A stretch of 64,000 nucleotides of DNA from Acidobacteriota bacterium. Its GTDB lineage: Bacteria > Acidobacteriota > Terriglobia > Acidiferrales > UBA7541. Both the position numbers and the translations under genes were made by a program. The notes beneath the pieces were generated by a model. That model saw only the letters and a list, made by a program, of their open reading frames with translations. It did not search any database and had not been told where the DNA came from. The stretch spans positions 310,001 through 374,000 of the forward strand of contig JABCZN010000002.1 in assembly GCA_013289665.1 (NCBI GenBank). Direction: 5' to 3'. Positions 17,035 through 25,417 of this stretch are shown piece after piece. How positions within the stretch are numbered: the stretch's first letter is position 1; each line of letters begins with the position of its first letter.

Positions 17035-17056
17035 AACCAACTCGCGCGAGTTGGTT
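17035..17056. promoter_or_regulatory. Perfect 22-base palindrome after the permease operon
   Basis: AACCAACTCGC followed directly by its exact reverse complement forms a 22-base palindrome 12 bases past the stop of the second permease. With no loop and no following T-run it is not a standard intrinsic terminator; it could be a 3'-end stabilising hairpin or a protein binding site. Confidence 0.45.
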
Positions 17057-17067
17057 GAGGCAATGAA

Positions 17068-18324
17068 TTATTCGTAGCGCAACGCTTCCACCGGGTCGAG
17101 CTTGGCCGCCTGCATCGCAGGCATCCAGCCGCTAATCACCCCCACAATGATAAGGATCAGGCTGGAAAGCACCATCGTGGTGACGGAAAGCGAGAGGTGA
17201 ATATCCACCTTGCCCGAATCGTCTTCGTAGGCCGGACCCAGAAACGGCAGAGTTCCAATCGCCGAGGTCAGCGCTGCGGAGAAAAGCATTCCGATTGCCC
17301 CCGCGGCGATGGTGAGCACGAGCGCTTCCAGGAGGAACTGCCAGCGGATGTGCGCCTTTCTTGCGCCCAGCGCGCGGCGCAGGCCAATTTCACGCACGCG
17401 TTCATCCACGGAGACGAGCATGATGTTCATCACGCCGACCCCGCCAATCGCCAGCGTCATCGAGCCAATCAGAAATAGCAGACCCTCGATGCCCAGCGTA
17501 ATGCCCTCATACACGGGCTTGAATTCCTGCCGGCCAAACATGGTGATGGCCCGCTTGTCGCTTCCCGAAAAATGCTGCCGGTTGGCGATTGCATCGCGAA
17601 ACTGCTGCATCGCCGGGGCTTCAAACTCGGGCGCAACCGGTTCGAAAACCATCACGCTGGCATAGCGCGCATCCCAGAGATCCGCGGCGGCGGGATAGGG
17701 AATGAATGCGGACTCGTCGTCGCAATTGAAATAGCAACTGTCGGAAAATTTCATGTCCATGATGCCGATGACCGTGAATCGCACGCCGTTGATGCGCACG
17801 GTTTCTCCAACCGCGGGCGTTCCGCTGAAAAGCTTCTTTTTCAGCCGCGCTCCCAGGAAAGCGACGCGCCGCCGCTCGGCAACGTCTTCCGCTGAAATCC
17901 AACGGCCCTCGGAAGGGACTTCGTTGCGCATCTCGCCGTACTCGGGATATACGCCGCGAATCGCCGTGTCTGAAAGCCGTTCGTCGTGTGAGATCCCCAG
18001 AAATTTCACGTTTTCTAGCGTCACGCGCTTGACCAGAGGGGATTGCGCCTTCACCCAATCGGCATCTTCCTGCTCGAACCGCACTGGTTTGCCGGCGCGC
18101 TCGCCGCCTGCCTGCTCGCTGGTCGTGCCCGGCCAACAGATCACCGCCCCCTTGCCGAACACTTCGAAGGTGTAGAGCAACACGCTGCGAAATCCGGAAC
18201 CATAACTCAGCAACAATGTCACCGCAACAATCCCCCAGGAGATTCCGGTCATTGTTAACAGGCTGCGGACGCGATTGCGCCCAAGCGCAGTCCAAGCTTC
18301 CTTGAATACTTCTATCAGCATCAT
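17068..18324 (-). CDS. MacB-like ABC transporter permease (FtsX domain), second copy
   Basis: A 418-residue permease. One N-terminal helix (SLLTMTGISWGIVAVTLLLSYG) is followed by a large extracytoplasmic MacB_PCD domain (about 50-250) and three C-terminal helices of the FtsX domain, with MLVSVDERVREIGLRRALGARKAHI as the cytoplasmic coupling segment. It has no ATP-binding domain, unlike true MacB. Its ATG overlaps the stop of the first permease. Together with the adaptor it should form an efflux machine, probably for a peptide, lipid or drug, but the ATPase has to come from elsewhere in the genome. Confidence 0.88.
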   Translation of the reverse strand: MMLIEVFKEAWTALGRNRVRSLLTMTGISWGIVAVTLLLSYGSGFRSVLLYTFEVFGKGAVICWPGTTSEQAGGERAGKPVRFEQEDADWVKAQSPLVKRVTLENVKFLGISHDERLSDTAIRGVYPEYGEMRNEVPSEGRWISAEDVAERRRVAFLGARLKKKLFSGTPAVGETVRINGVRFTVIGIMDMKFSDSCYFNCDDESAFIPYPAAADLWDARYASVMVFEPVAPEFEAPAMQQFRDAIANRQHFSGSDKRAITMFGRQEFKPVYEGITLGIEGLLFLIGSMTLAIGGVGVMNIMLVSVDERVREIGLRRALGARKAHIRWQFLLEALVLTIAAGAIGMLFSAALTSAIGTLPFLGPAYEDDSGKVDIHLSLSVTTMVLSSLILIIVGVISGWMPAMQAAKLDPVEALRYE

Positions 18325-19577
18325 CCGCCTGCCTCGAAACGTAGTGCTTCAATCGGATCAACCGAAGCTGCTCGATTTGCCGGATACAGGGCGGAAAGCA
18401 CGGCAATCAGTCCCAGCAGGCTGATCGTCAGCGCTGCAAGTTTCCAACTGGCGTCCAGCCCGTCGAAATACGGAATTTGGGGCAGGAGGTTCACGACTCC
18501 GCAAAGGCCGTAGGAAACAATCAGCCCTACCCCGCCGCTGATAAGCACCACAATGACCGTTTCGAGGAAAAACTGTTTGAGGATCGACTCGCGCGTAGCG
18601 CCCAGGGCCTTGCGGACTCCGATCTCCCGCGTCCGTTCGCGCACGCTCACCAGCATCACGTTCATCACGCCCAATCCACCCAAAAAAATCGTCGCCACTC
18701 CCACCGCGCCCATGAACACTTCCATTCCCACAAAGATCATGCGGTTGGCTTGCGCGTTTTTCACCGTGTCCCAGATGCTTGCCGCCTCTTCGTCGCGCGG
18801 ATCGAAATTGTGCAACCGCCCCAGGGTGCGGCGCACTTGCTTCACACAATCGCGATGCGTTGCGAGCGACCACGGCGCCACCAGCAGGCGGTCCACGGTA
18901 TGTTCCACGGCCGGCGGCTTGTTCGGAAAATCCCGCTTCATGGAGTTAAACGGAATGAAGATCTTTCGGATATCCACGCCGTCGTAGCTGGAGTTCTGAT
19001 CCTTCGTCTTCATCACCCCGATGACGGTGTACGGTATCCCATTCAGCTCAATGGCCTGGCCGATCGCCTCGCGCTCTGCAAAAAGTTGCTTCTTCGAATC
19101 GCTGCCGAGGAAGGCCACGCGCCTGCCCGCTTCGTTGTCCTGGTAATTATAGAAACGCCCTTCCGCAACGGTGATACTGCGGATCTCGGTGAAGGGAGGT
19201 AGCGAACCCACCGTATCAAGGTCGCCGCTGTTGAACGCGCTGTGCACCTTGGTGTTGTTGCCGAGTTCCGGCAAGACGTACTTGCAGGCGGGGGCTTCCT
19301 GAGCCACTTCCTTGTAGTCGCCTTCCATCCAGTGAATCACGCGCCCGGAACGCGTTCCACCGGCCTGCATGCTGGTGCGGCCAGAGAAGACGATCATCAC
19401 GTCCTTGCCAAAATTTTCCTGTTGCTTTTGTATGCCGCGGCCCAGTCCTTCCCCGGCCGCAACCATCAGGGTGATGGAGATGATGCCCCAGGCGATGCCA
19501 AACATGGTCAGCAGCGTGCGCCGCTTGTGGGCCAGGAGCGTTGCGATGGTGTCTCTCAGCAGGTCCCGAAACGTCAT
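18321..19577 (-). CDS. MacB-like ABC transporter permease (FtsX domain), first copy
   Basis: A 418-residue permease with the same layout as its downstream neighbour: N-terminal helix (RTLLTMFGIAWGIISITLMVAAG), a periplasmic MacB_PCD domain, then the FtsX helices with MLVSVRERTREIGVRKALGATRESI. The two are clearly paralogues of equal length, so they may form a heterodimeric channel. The start is preceded by GAGGGG; the adaptor gene ends nine bases upstream. It lacks a nucleotide-binding domain. Confidence 0.88.
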   Translation of the reverse strand: MTFRDLLRDTIATLLAHKRRTLLTMFGIAWGIISITLMVAAGEGLGRGIQKQQENFGKDVMIVFSGRTSMQAGGTRSGRVIHWMEGDYKEVAQEAPACKYVLPELGNNTKVHSAFNSGDLDTVGSLPPFTEIRSITVAEGRFYNYQDNEAGRRVAFLGSDSKKQLFAEREAIGQAIELNGIPYTVIGVMKTKDQNSSYDGVDIRKIFIPFNSMKRDFPNKPPAVEHTVDRLLVAPWSLATHRDCVKQVRRTLGRLHNFDPRDEEAASIWDTVKNAQANRMIFVGMEVFMGAVGVATIFLGGLGVMNVMLVSVRERTREIGVRKALGATRESILKQFFLETVIVVLISGGVGLIVSYGLCGVVNLLPQIPYFDGLDASWKLAALTISLLGLIAVLSALYPANRAASVDPIEALRFEAGG

Positions 19578-19586
19578 TTCCCCTCG

Positions 19587-20819
19587 CTATTGGAGAACCA
19601 CTTGCTGCTTTTCGTTCAGGCCGGCGGTGATTTCCGTCTTCACGCCGTTGGAGATTCCCAGTTGCACGGGAATCTTTTTCTTTCCGTTGTCCGCCTTGGA
19701 GTCGGGGATTTCCACCGAAGCCTTGCGATCCTTGTCATAAATCAGCGATGCCTCCGGCACCATCAGCACGTTCTTTTTCTCTTCCAGCACGATTTCCGCG
19801 TTGGCGCTCATGTTGGCCTTCAGTTCGCCGGTGGAATTCGAAATGGAAACACGCACTTCAAACGTCGTGACGTTGTCTTTCTCTTTGCCAAGCGGTGAAA
19901 TCTTCGTCACTTTGCCCGTGAATTTCTTGTCCTTGAACGACTCGACGACGATGCGCGCGGGCTGATTCAGATACACCTTGCCGATGTCGGCTTCGTCGAC
20001 TTTTCCCTGTACGTATACTTCGCTGACGTCTCCTAGGGTCATGATTAGCGTCGCCTGCGAACCGAGCACCAGGATGGAGCTGACCGCGTCGCCGACATTC
20101 ACGTCGCGAGAAAGCACCAGCCCGTCGATCGGGCTGATAATTGTGGAGTTGCGCAGGTCTTCTTCCGCGTTTTCGAGCGCCGCCTTGGCTTGCGCCTCCT
20201 GCGCCACCGCCTTGGCAATCTCCGCGCGCGATACCGCCAGATTCCGCTGGGCGCTCACTTGTTTGTTCAGCGCGAGCTGGTAATTCTTCTCAGCGTCTTC
20301 CACCAGGCTCTTGGACATCACGCCGTCCCTGAACATCTGCTCCGCGCGCTCCATGTTCAACTTGAGGAACGGCACGTCCGGCCCTTCCGCGTCCACCTTG
20401 TTGCGCTCGAGCGTGGCCGTTGCGGAATCTTTCGCTGCTTGAGCCGCCTGGTAATTCGCCTGCGCGGCGCGCAAGCTGGCTTCGAGTTGAATCTTATCCA
20501 GTTCCGCCAGCAACTGGCCGGACTTCACATGGTCGCCGTAATCCACATACAACTTTTTCACGATGCCGCTGGCTTTGGATTTCACTTCGACCTTGGAGAG
20601 AGGCTGAATCTTGCCCGTGGCGACGACTACTTTGGCCAGGTCACCGCGTTCCGCCGCGGCCAGCTTGGAAGGATCAATCTCGTGGCTCGGGCGCAAGGCG
20701 GCAAAGACGCCGTACCCCCCGCCAATGAGGATCAACGCGGCAATGCTGCCGATGATCAGGCGCCGACGGCGCTTTTTGGCCGCCTTCCCGTTTGTTAAAC
20801 CATTGCCACTGCTGGACAT
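19587..20819 (-). CDS. HlyD/MacA-type periplasmic adaptor protein
   Basis: About 410 residues. A cytoplasmic Lys/Arg-rich start precedes one transmembrane helix (about 25-43, LIIGSIAALILIGGGYGVFAAL). Then follow the split barrel-sandwich (lipoyl-like) hybrid halves, VEVKSKASGIVKKLYVDYGDHVKSG and later NSTIISPIDGLVLSRDVNVGD, flanking a long helical hairpin (about 110-235), and a beta-barrel domain. It would bridge the inner-membrane permeases with an outer-membrane factor. I chose the ATG at 20819 over a GTG two codons earlier. It heads the three-gene efflux operon. Confidence 0.9.
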   Translation of the reverse strand: MSSSGNGLTNGKAAKKRRRRLIIGSIAALILIGGGYGVFAALRPSHEIDPSKLAAAERGDLAKVVVATGKIQPLSKVEVKSKASGIVKKLYVDYGDHVKSGQLLAELDKIQLEASLRAAQANYQAAQAAKDSATATLERNKVDAEGPDVPFLKLNMERAEQMFRDGVMSKSLVEDAEKNYQLALNKQVSAQRNLAVSRAEIAKAVAQEAQAKAALENAEEDLRNSTIISPIDGLVLSRDVNVGDAVSSILVLGSQATLIMTLGDVSEVYVQGKVDEADIGKVYLNQPARIVVESFKDKKFTGKVTKISPLGKEKDNVTTFEVRVSISNSTGELKANMSANAEIVLEEKKNVLMVPEASLIYDKDRKASVEIPDSKADNGKKKIPVQLGISNGVKTEITAGLNEKQQVVLQ

Positions 20820-20948
20820 AACCACCCCCGGGACGGAATTCTTTTGCGCTGCTGCACAGTAATACGCAGTTCCACCGAAAATGTTCCCGCTCTGCAGGTT
20901 ATAGACGAACGATGGTGGGGTACGGTCAGGTGACCGGCCGCCCAGAGT

Positions 20949-23510
20949 CTAAAGTTCCGTGCCCCGCAACCGCAGCGCATTGGTAATGACCGAAACCGAG
21001 CTGAAGCTCATCGCTGCGCTGGCAATCATCGGGCTTAGGAGCCAGTGGAAAAATGGATAGAACACCCCGGCAGCGATGGGGATTCCCAGCAGGTTGTAGA
21101 GGAAGGCGAAGGCCAGATTTTGCTTGATGTTACTGACCGTCGCGCTGGCCAGCCGCCGCGCCCGCACGATGCCCCGCAGGTCACCCTTTACCAGTGTGAT
21201 TCCCGCGTTTTCAATGGCGATGTCCGTCCCCGTTCCCATGGCGATGCCGACGTCTGCCGCCGCGAGTGCAGGAGCATCATTGATGCCATCCCCGGCCATG
21301 GCCACGACGCGCCCCTCTTTTTTGAGGCGTTCAATGACGGCCGCCTTTTCCTCCGGGCGGACCTCGGCTTCAATTTCGGTCAAGCCCAAATCTCTTGCGA
21401 TGATCGCAGCCGATTCGCGCCGGTCGCCGGTAAGCATCACCAACCGCAAGTCCTGGGCACGGAGTGCCCGGATCGCTTCCGGAGTTGTTTCCTTCAGCAA
21501 ATCCGTGAACACCAGGAGCCCAACCAGCTTTCCGTTGATGGCGACAAACACCAGAGACGTCGAGGCCGCACGGTCAACCCCGACGCCCGAATAGAGTGGC
21601 TTCGCGCCGGGATCGGCGGATGAGGTGACGCCTTGCTCCTGAAGGTATTTTGGGGTGCCGATCAGCACAAGGTCACCGTGCAGGCGAGCTTCCACCCCGC
21701 CCCCGGGACTTGCATGAAACTCGGAAGGATCGCCTAGCTCCAGGCGCTTCGCTTTTGCGGCCTCGACCGTTGCACGTGCAAGCGGATGCTCGCTCGAGCG
21801 TTCCACGCTTGCAGCCACCCGCAGCAAAGCTTCTTCGGTGAAACCGCTGCCTTCGACCGCTTTAATAGTCGCCAGCTGCGGTTTGCCTTCGGTAAGTGTG
21901 CCGGTCTTATCGAGCACCAGTGTGTCTACCCGCGCCAGCGTTTCCAGAACTCCGGCATTGCGCACCAGGACTCCGGCAGTCGCTCCCCGGCCCACCGCAA
22001 CCATAATGGACATCGGCGTGGCCAACCCGAGCGCGCAAGGGCAAGCGATGATAAGAACCGAGACTGCAGCAAGCAGAGCGTGGGCGAATCGCGGCTCCGG
22101 TCCGAAGAAGGTCCAGCCCAGGAACGCCAGAATGGCGGCGCCCACTACCGCTGGTACGAAATATCCCGCCACTTTGTCTGCCAGGCGCTGCATCGGGGCG
22201 CGGCTTCGTTGCGCTTCGCTCACCAGCTTGACGATGCGCGCGAGTAACGTTTCGCTGCCGACGCGCTCGGCCACCATCACGAAGCTGCCGCTGGCGTTTA
22301 GCGTTCCGCCGGTGACGTTGTCGCCCGGCTGCTTTTCTAGGGGCAGCGGTTCGCCCGTTACCATCGATTCGTCCACTGCGCTCGCGCCTTCTTGTACTGT
22401 GCCGTCTACCGGGACGCGTTCGCCGGGGCGAACGCGCAACACATCGCCAGGTTTCACCTGCCCGAGCGGAATGTCGCGGTCGCCATTCTCTGCAACCACG
22501 TGCGCCGTCTGCGGCGCCAGATGCAACAATTCCCGAATCGCGCCGCTCGTGCGCTGCCGCGCACGAAGTTCGAGTACTTGCCCGACGAGTACCAGAGTTG
22601 TGATCACCGCCGCGGCTTCGAAATAAACGGAGACCTCTTGATGCGTACCGCGAAACGAATCGGGGAAAAACCGCGGGAAGATCGTCGCCGCCAGACTGTA
22701 GAGATACGCGGCACCAGTGCCCAAACCGATCAGCGTGAACATGTTGGGGCTGCGATTCGCGAGCGACGCCCAGAACCGTTCGAAGAAGGGCCAGCCGCCC
22801 CAGATCACAACAGGTGAGGCCAGCAAAAGCTCGATCCCGTTCTTTACGCCGGGAGCGAAATGAAGACCGAGCGCATCGCCAGCCATTGAAAGCACAAGCA
22901 GCGGCAACGAGATCGCCGCACCGACCCAAAGCCGTTTGCGCATCGAGTCGTACTCCGGGTCGGCCTGCTCTTCGGCCACAATGTCCATCGGCTCCAGAGC
23001 CATTCCGCAAACCGGGCAACCCCCGGGACCAATCTGTACAATCTCCGGGTGCATCGGGCAGGTGTATCGAATATTTTGTGCGCCTGCTGGAGGCGTTGAC
23101 GCACGGGCATGCTCCATTCCGGCGATTCCAGGCGTTGCCAGATATTTCTCCGGTTCCTGCTTGAATCGCTCCGCACAACGCGCCGAGCAGAACAAGTACG
23201 TCCTCCCGCCGTGCCCGACCTTCCCCGCGGCTTTCTGCGGGTCCACCATCATTCCGCAAACAGGGTCCTTCACTCTGGGTGCTGAAGTGAGAATTGGGAG
23301 AGCCTCAATAGCGGGTTTCGCGGCCGTCGCGATTTGAATTCCTGGTGAAACGGCCGTGGGAGCAACACCAGAAGGAAATTGTCCTGGCGCCTGCTCAAAT
23401 CGCTTCGCGCACCCCGCGCTGCAGAAGTAGTAGCTCTTTCCGCCGTGCTCTACCTTCGCTTTGGACTTTTCGGGATCAACATTCATGCCGCAGACTGGGT
23501 CGCGTTCCAT
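20949..23510 (-). CDS. Copper-translocating P1B-type ATPase with two YHS domains
   Basis: About 853 residues. Two YHS metal-binding domains open the protein (about 1-45 and 78-125, each with DPVCGM and FCS..C), followed by a heavy-metal-binding segment [22 protein letters not shown]. The P-type core then has eight membrane helices with the CPC motif ([13 protein letters not shown]), the phosphorylation site DKTGTLTEG, the HP motif in [11 protein letters not shown] and [13 protein letters not shown] indicates Cu(I)/Cu(II) export from the cytoplasm. The ATG at 23510 has AAGGAG six bases ahead; an upstream start would overlap csoR. It lies 34 bases downstream of csoR and should be derepressed by copper. 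Confidence 0.93.
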   Translation of the reverse strand: MERDPVCGMNVDPEKSKAKVEHGGKSYYFCSAGCAKRFEQAPGQFPSGVAPTAVSPGIQIATAAKPAIEALPILTSAPRVKDPVCGMMVDPQKAAGKVGHGGRTYLFCSARCAERFKQEPEKYLATPGIAGMEHARASTPPAGAQNIRYTCPMHPEIVQIGPGGCPVCGMALEPMDIVAEEQADPEYDSMRKRLWVGAAISLPLLVLSMAGDALGLHFAPGVKNGIELLLASPVVIWGGWPFFERFWASLANRSPNMFTLIGLGTGAAYLYSLAATIFPRFFPDSFRGTHQEVSVYFEAAAVITTLVLVGQVLELRARQRTSGAIRELLHLAPQTAHVVAENGDRDIPLGQVKPGDVLRVRPGERVPVDGTVQEGASAVDESMVTGEPLPLEKQPGDNVTGGTLNASGSFVMVAERVGSETLLARIVKLVSEAQRSRAPMQRLADKVAGYFVPAVVGAAILAFLGWTFFGPEPRFAHALLAAVSVLIIACPCALGLATPMSIMVAVGRGATAGVLVRNAGVLETLARVDTLVLDKTGTLTEGKPQLATIKAVEGSGFTEEALLRVAASVERSSEHPLARATVEAAKAKRLELGDPSEFHASPGGGVEARLHGDLVLIGTPKYLQEQGVTSSADPGAKPLYSGVGVDRAASTSLVFVAINGKLVGLLVFTDLLKETTPEAIRALRAQDLRLVMLTGDRRESAAIIARDLGLTEIEAEVRPEEKAAVIERLKKEGRVVAMAGDGINDAPALAAADVGIAMGTGTDIAIENAGITLVKGDLRGIVRARRLASATVSNIKQNLAFAFLYNLLGIPIAAGVFYPFFHWLLSPMIASAAMSFSSVSVITNALRLRGTEL

Positions 23511-23544
23511 CGGACTCTCCTTCTTTCGCTCTTCAGCATCCGGT

Positions 23545-23850
23545 TCAGCGCAGATGCTTGTAAACAAGTTCCAGCAGTTCGTCGTACATCGCAGCTGTTT
23601 CCTTCGGCTTGCCGCTGCTAATCGCCTTCATGACGCAATGCTGGAGGTGATTTTTCATCAGGTTTCGCCCCACACCCCGCAACGCTTCCTGCACCGAGGC
23701 GACCTGTACCAGGATGTCCGCACAGTAGCGGTCGCCTTCGACCATCTTCTGCAGCCCTCGGACCTGCCCTTCGATTCGCTTCAGCCGGTTCAGATTCGCA
23801 GCTTTCAATTCCGAATCCACTCCCACCGCCTTGCGCGCCTGCTTTTCCAT
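23545..23850 (-). CDS. csoR: CsoR-family copper-sensing repressor
   Basis: A 101-residue helical DUF156 protein. The Cu(I) ligands are in place: Cys in [12 protein letters not shown] and the H-x3-C pair in [11 protein letters not shown]. The basic N-terminal region [17 protein letters not shown] forms part of the DNA-binding face. CsoR is an all-helical tetramer that leaves DNA on binding Cu(I). Its promoter carries two inverted repeats rich in C and G flanked by TATA, so it probably represses itself and the copper ATPase that follows in the same operon. Confidence 0.92.
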   Translation of the reverse strand: MEKQARKAVGVDSELKAANLNRLKRIEGQVRGLQKMVEGDRYCADILVQVASVQEALRGVGRNLMKNHLQHCVMKAISSGKPKETAAMYDELLELVYKHLR

Positions 23851-23856
23851 CGCATT

Positions 23857-23873
23857 ATACCCCTCAGGGGTAT
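23857..23873. promoter_or_regulatory. CsoR operator 1
   Basis: ATACCCCTCAGGGGTAT is a perfect palindrome (8+1+8) just before the csoR start codon, covering the expected transcription start. The AT-flanked C-run/G-run pattern matches known CsoR-type sites such as TACCCnnnnnGGGTA. Confidence 0.75.
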
Positions 23874-23902
23874 TTATACCCCCTAGGGCTATACCCTGTC
23901 AA
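23873..23902 (-). promoter_or_regulatory. csoR-copper ATPase promoter with operator 2
   Basis: On the minus strand a perfect -35 TTGACA (23902-23897) is followed 18 bases later by TATAAA (23878-23873). A second inverted repeat, TATAcCCC...GGGcTATA (23875-23893, seven of nine pairs), lies in the spacer and over the -10. Binding at both operators would block polymerase. Confidence 0.7.
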
Positions 23903-23971
23903 GCGGCGCAACCCTGGCCGCGAAGGTTCCTGCTTCGCTTTCCCTTCCCACGCTGCATTCGCCGCCCGCAC

Positions 23972-23980
23972 TGGTATAAT
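23972..23980 (+). promoter_or_regulatory. Extended -10 for a leaderless transcript
   Basis: TGGTATAAT combines the TGn motif with a perfect TATAAT (23975-23980). The start codon A of the next gene (23987) is exactly seven bases downstream, the normal position of the first transcribed base, so the mRNA should begin at the AUG. Confidence 0.65.
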
Positions 23981-23986
23981 TCCCGC

Positions 23987-24259
23987 ATGACACTTCTTGA
24001 AATCACTTACGAGCTTCATTCCCCTCTAACCTGCGAGCAGCTTCAGAGACTGGGCGAGTTCGCCAACACTTATGGCCTGCGCCGTTTCCGCGTGGATGAA
24101 AAACAGCATCGCCTGACCCTCGAGTACGACGCCTCGCGCCTTCGCGAAACGCAGGTCGCCCACGTCCTCGGCAAGGCAGGGATTCCCATTGTGCAGAAAC
24201 TCTCCTCCGCCGGGGCAACGGACCCCTTACCCCTTGAAAAGGCAGCATTGCCCCGATAG
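23987..24259 (+). CDS. Small ferredoxin-like-fold protein, HMA-like without CxxC
   Basis: A 90-residue protein whose first 75 residues alternate strands and helices in a beta-alpha-beta-beta-alpha-beta order (LLEITYEL, CEQLQRLGEFANTYG, RRFRVDEKQHRLTLEYD, RETQVAHVLGKAG, IPIVQKL). That order fits heavy-metal-associated (HMA) or ACT-like folds. The CxxC copper motif of HMA domains is missing; only one Cys (position 17) is present. It is divergent from csoR with about 135 bases between starts. A role in copper handling is suggested only by context. The transcript is probably leaderless. Confidence 0.6.
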   Translation: MTLLEITYELHSPLTCEQLQRLGEFANTYGLRRFRVDEKQHRLTLEYDASRLRETQVAHVLGKAGIPIVQKLSSAGATDPLPLEKAALPR

Positions 24260-24268
24260 TTGAATTGT

Positions 24269-24486
24269 CTTGACGATGTGGCCCCTCCGCGATGAGTTTC
24301 CTGCGCGCGTGCCGCGTGAAGTCGCGAAACCGATAACCGGGCATATATCGGATTCTTGCTGGGATAGGTACAGCATCGTGATTACCGCCGACGCGCGGAG
24401 GTGGGACCGTACTGCGACCGCGAAGCCGCCGAATAGAACCTTCTCGGATAAGGATTATCGGCCGGGGTTTTTTCCCGGCCTTTTTT
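24269..24486 (+). ncRNA. Candidate structured RNA, plus strand
   Basis: Non-coding stretch after the HMA-like gene, ending in a strong intrinsic terminator. A long-range helix joins GGCCCCTCCGCG (24280-24291) to CGCGGAGG-t-ggg-a-CC (24394-24408), 8 bp perfect then continuing with single-base bulges. Inside lie smaller hairpins, for instance CCGATA with TATCGG (about 24329-24352). The 5' end is uncertain because no good promoter is visible, and it could be the 3' UTR of the upstream gene. No signature of tmRNA, RNase P RNA or SRP RNA was seen; a 6S-like RNA remains open. There is no gene directly downstream on this strand, which argues against a riboswitch. Confidence 0.45.
24460..24486 (+). 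terminator. Intrinsic terminator, plus strand
   Basis: GGCCGGG pairs perfectly with CCCGGCC around a seven-base T-rich loop and is followed by six T. It is a textbook Rho-independent terminator. Confidence 0.9.
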
Positions 24487-24623
24487 GTGTGTCAAAATCT
24501 ACTCGGACAGGTCACGGACGATTTGCACAATTTTTGGTGCAATCGGGTTTTCGACTATCAGGGCTTTTGAATGCGTGTGCGAGATATTCCTGGCTGCGTT
24601 CCCGAGCCCTAACTTGTTGGTAG

Positions 24624-24661
24624 AAAAAAAGTGGGGCCCCCGCTTGGGATCGGGGAGCCCC
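24624..24661 (-). terminator. Intrinsic terminator, minus strand
   Basis: On the minus strand GGGGC-t-CCCCG pairs with CGGGGGCCCC (ten base pairs with one bulged T) around an eight-base loop, followed by AC and seven T. Strong and correctly oriented for the minus-strand RNA. Confidence 0.88.
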
Positions 24662-24857
24662 GGAAGGCGCATCTCAGATGCCAGTGTCGTTTTCACACCG
24701 GCGCGTGGGGTCATCCATCCTGGCTTCCCTCTCAGAGGCAGGTGGTAACGATTCGCCAAAGCAGCAAGTAAGCCCCTTCCCCCTCACTTGCCATTCTGTG
24801 CGCCTCGTTTCTGAAACGCGCCCACGTGTCCCTCTAATGCACGAGCAGCGCCAAGTT
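24624..24857 (-). ncRNA. Candidate structured RNA, minus strand, about 235 nt
   Basis: The stretch has its own promoter (extended -10 at 24872-24864) and a strong terminator, with no credible coding frame. In the predicted transcript several local helices form: CGTTT/AAACG, CAAGTGAG with CTTACTTG around a GGGGAAGGGG loop, CCGGTGT with ACACTGG, and GCATC/GATGC. This density of stems together with matched promoter and terminator supports a stand-alone small RNA. I could not assign it: it lacks the RNase P, tmRNA and SRP cores; 6S RNA or an acidobacterial-specific RNA are possible. Small ORFs on both strands here are most likely accidental. Confidence 0.55.
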
Positions 24858-24863
24858 GTTTCC

Positions 24864-24890
24864 CCTATAGCATTCTCATAAACCGCTCAA
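24864..24890 (-). promoter_or_regulatory. Promoter of the minus-strand RNA
   Basis: TGCTATAGG gives an extended -10 (TATAGG at 24869-24864). TTGAGC (24890-24885) lies 15 bases upstream as a -35 with short spacing. Expected transcript start near 24857. Confidence 0.5.
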
Positions 24891-25093
24891 AAATTTACGG
24901 TTAGCTGCCCCGCTTAGAACCACACCCTGTACCCATATTGACCACCGGATTCAAACCGGTACTCGTGTCCCGGCCCTTGCCAACTCAGATTCCGTTCGCC
25001 ACCGTCAGTCTTCGTACCATGACCCGGGTAACAAAACTCTCAGTAACAGAGCGCTATCGGTTTTTTTTCGATTCTCCCGGACACTGTGTCTCT

Positions 25094-25417
25094 ATGACGT
25101 CACCCCTTCTCCGCCGATTTCGGCGCCTCGCCATCTGGGCCTTTCTCGATCTGGCACTCTTCGCCGGTGCTCTGGTCCTTTCTAGTTCGGCTGACACCCG
25201 CGGCCAACTGGGCAAACCGAGAGTCGAAGGCTGCTACTGCGGTTGCACGCAATCGAAGACCTCCGCGGGGTGCTCCAGGATGTGTGAATTGCCCAAATAT
25301 GCGTCACGCTGGTGGGCGGTGAGTTGCGCCAAGCCGCGCGTACAGTCGCCCGCGGAAACGCCGGGAGCAGGGCCCCACTACCCGCGCAAGCCGCGCGCCG
25401 AGCGCGCCAGCAATTAG
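25094..25417 (+). CDS. Cys-rich exported small protein, unknown function
   Basis: A 107-residue protein. The N-terminus is basic (LLRRFRRL) then hydrophobic (AIWAFLDLALFAGALVLSSS), reading as a signal peptide or anchor. The mature part holds a Cys cluster, EGCYCGCTQSKTSAGCSRMCELPKY, then RWWAVSC, seven Cys in about 45 residues, which suggests disulfides or metal binding outside the cytoplasm. The tail is Pro/Arg-rich. I do not recognise the family. Its stop overlaps the stop of the convergent glycosyltransferase gene by four bases. The ATG at 25094 was chosen because the segment upstream of it in frame looks non-coding. Confidence 0.6.
   Translation: MTSPLLRRFRRLAIWAFLDLALFAGALVLSSSADTRGQLGKPRVEGCYCGCTQSKTSAGCSRMCELPKYASRWWAVSCAKPRVQSPAETPGAGPHYPRKPRAERASN

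Noticed and set aside
24499..24759. Small frames within the minus-strand RNA
   Set aside because: They cover the terminator stem and local hairpins, lack ribosome binding sites and show no protein-like pattern.
24269..24857. tmRNA, RNase P RNA or SRP RNA identity for the two RNA candidates
   Set aside because: I looked for the tRNA-like ends and tag frame, the conserved P4 wording and the SRP tetraloop motif and found none.
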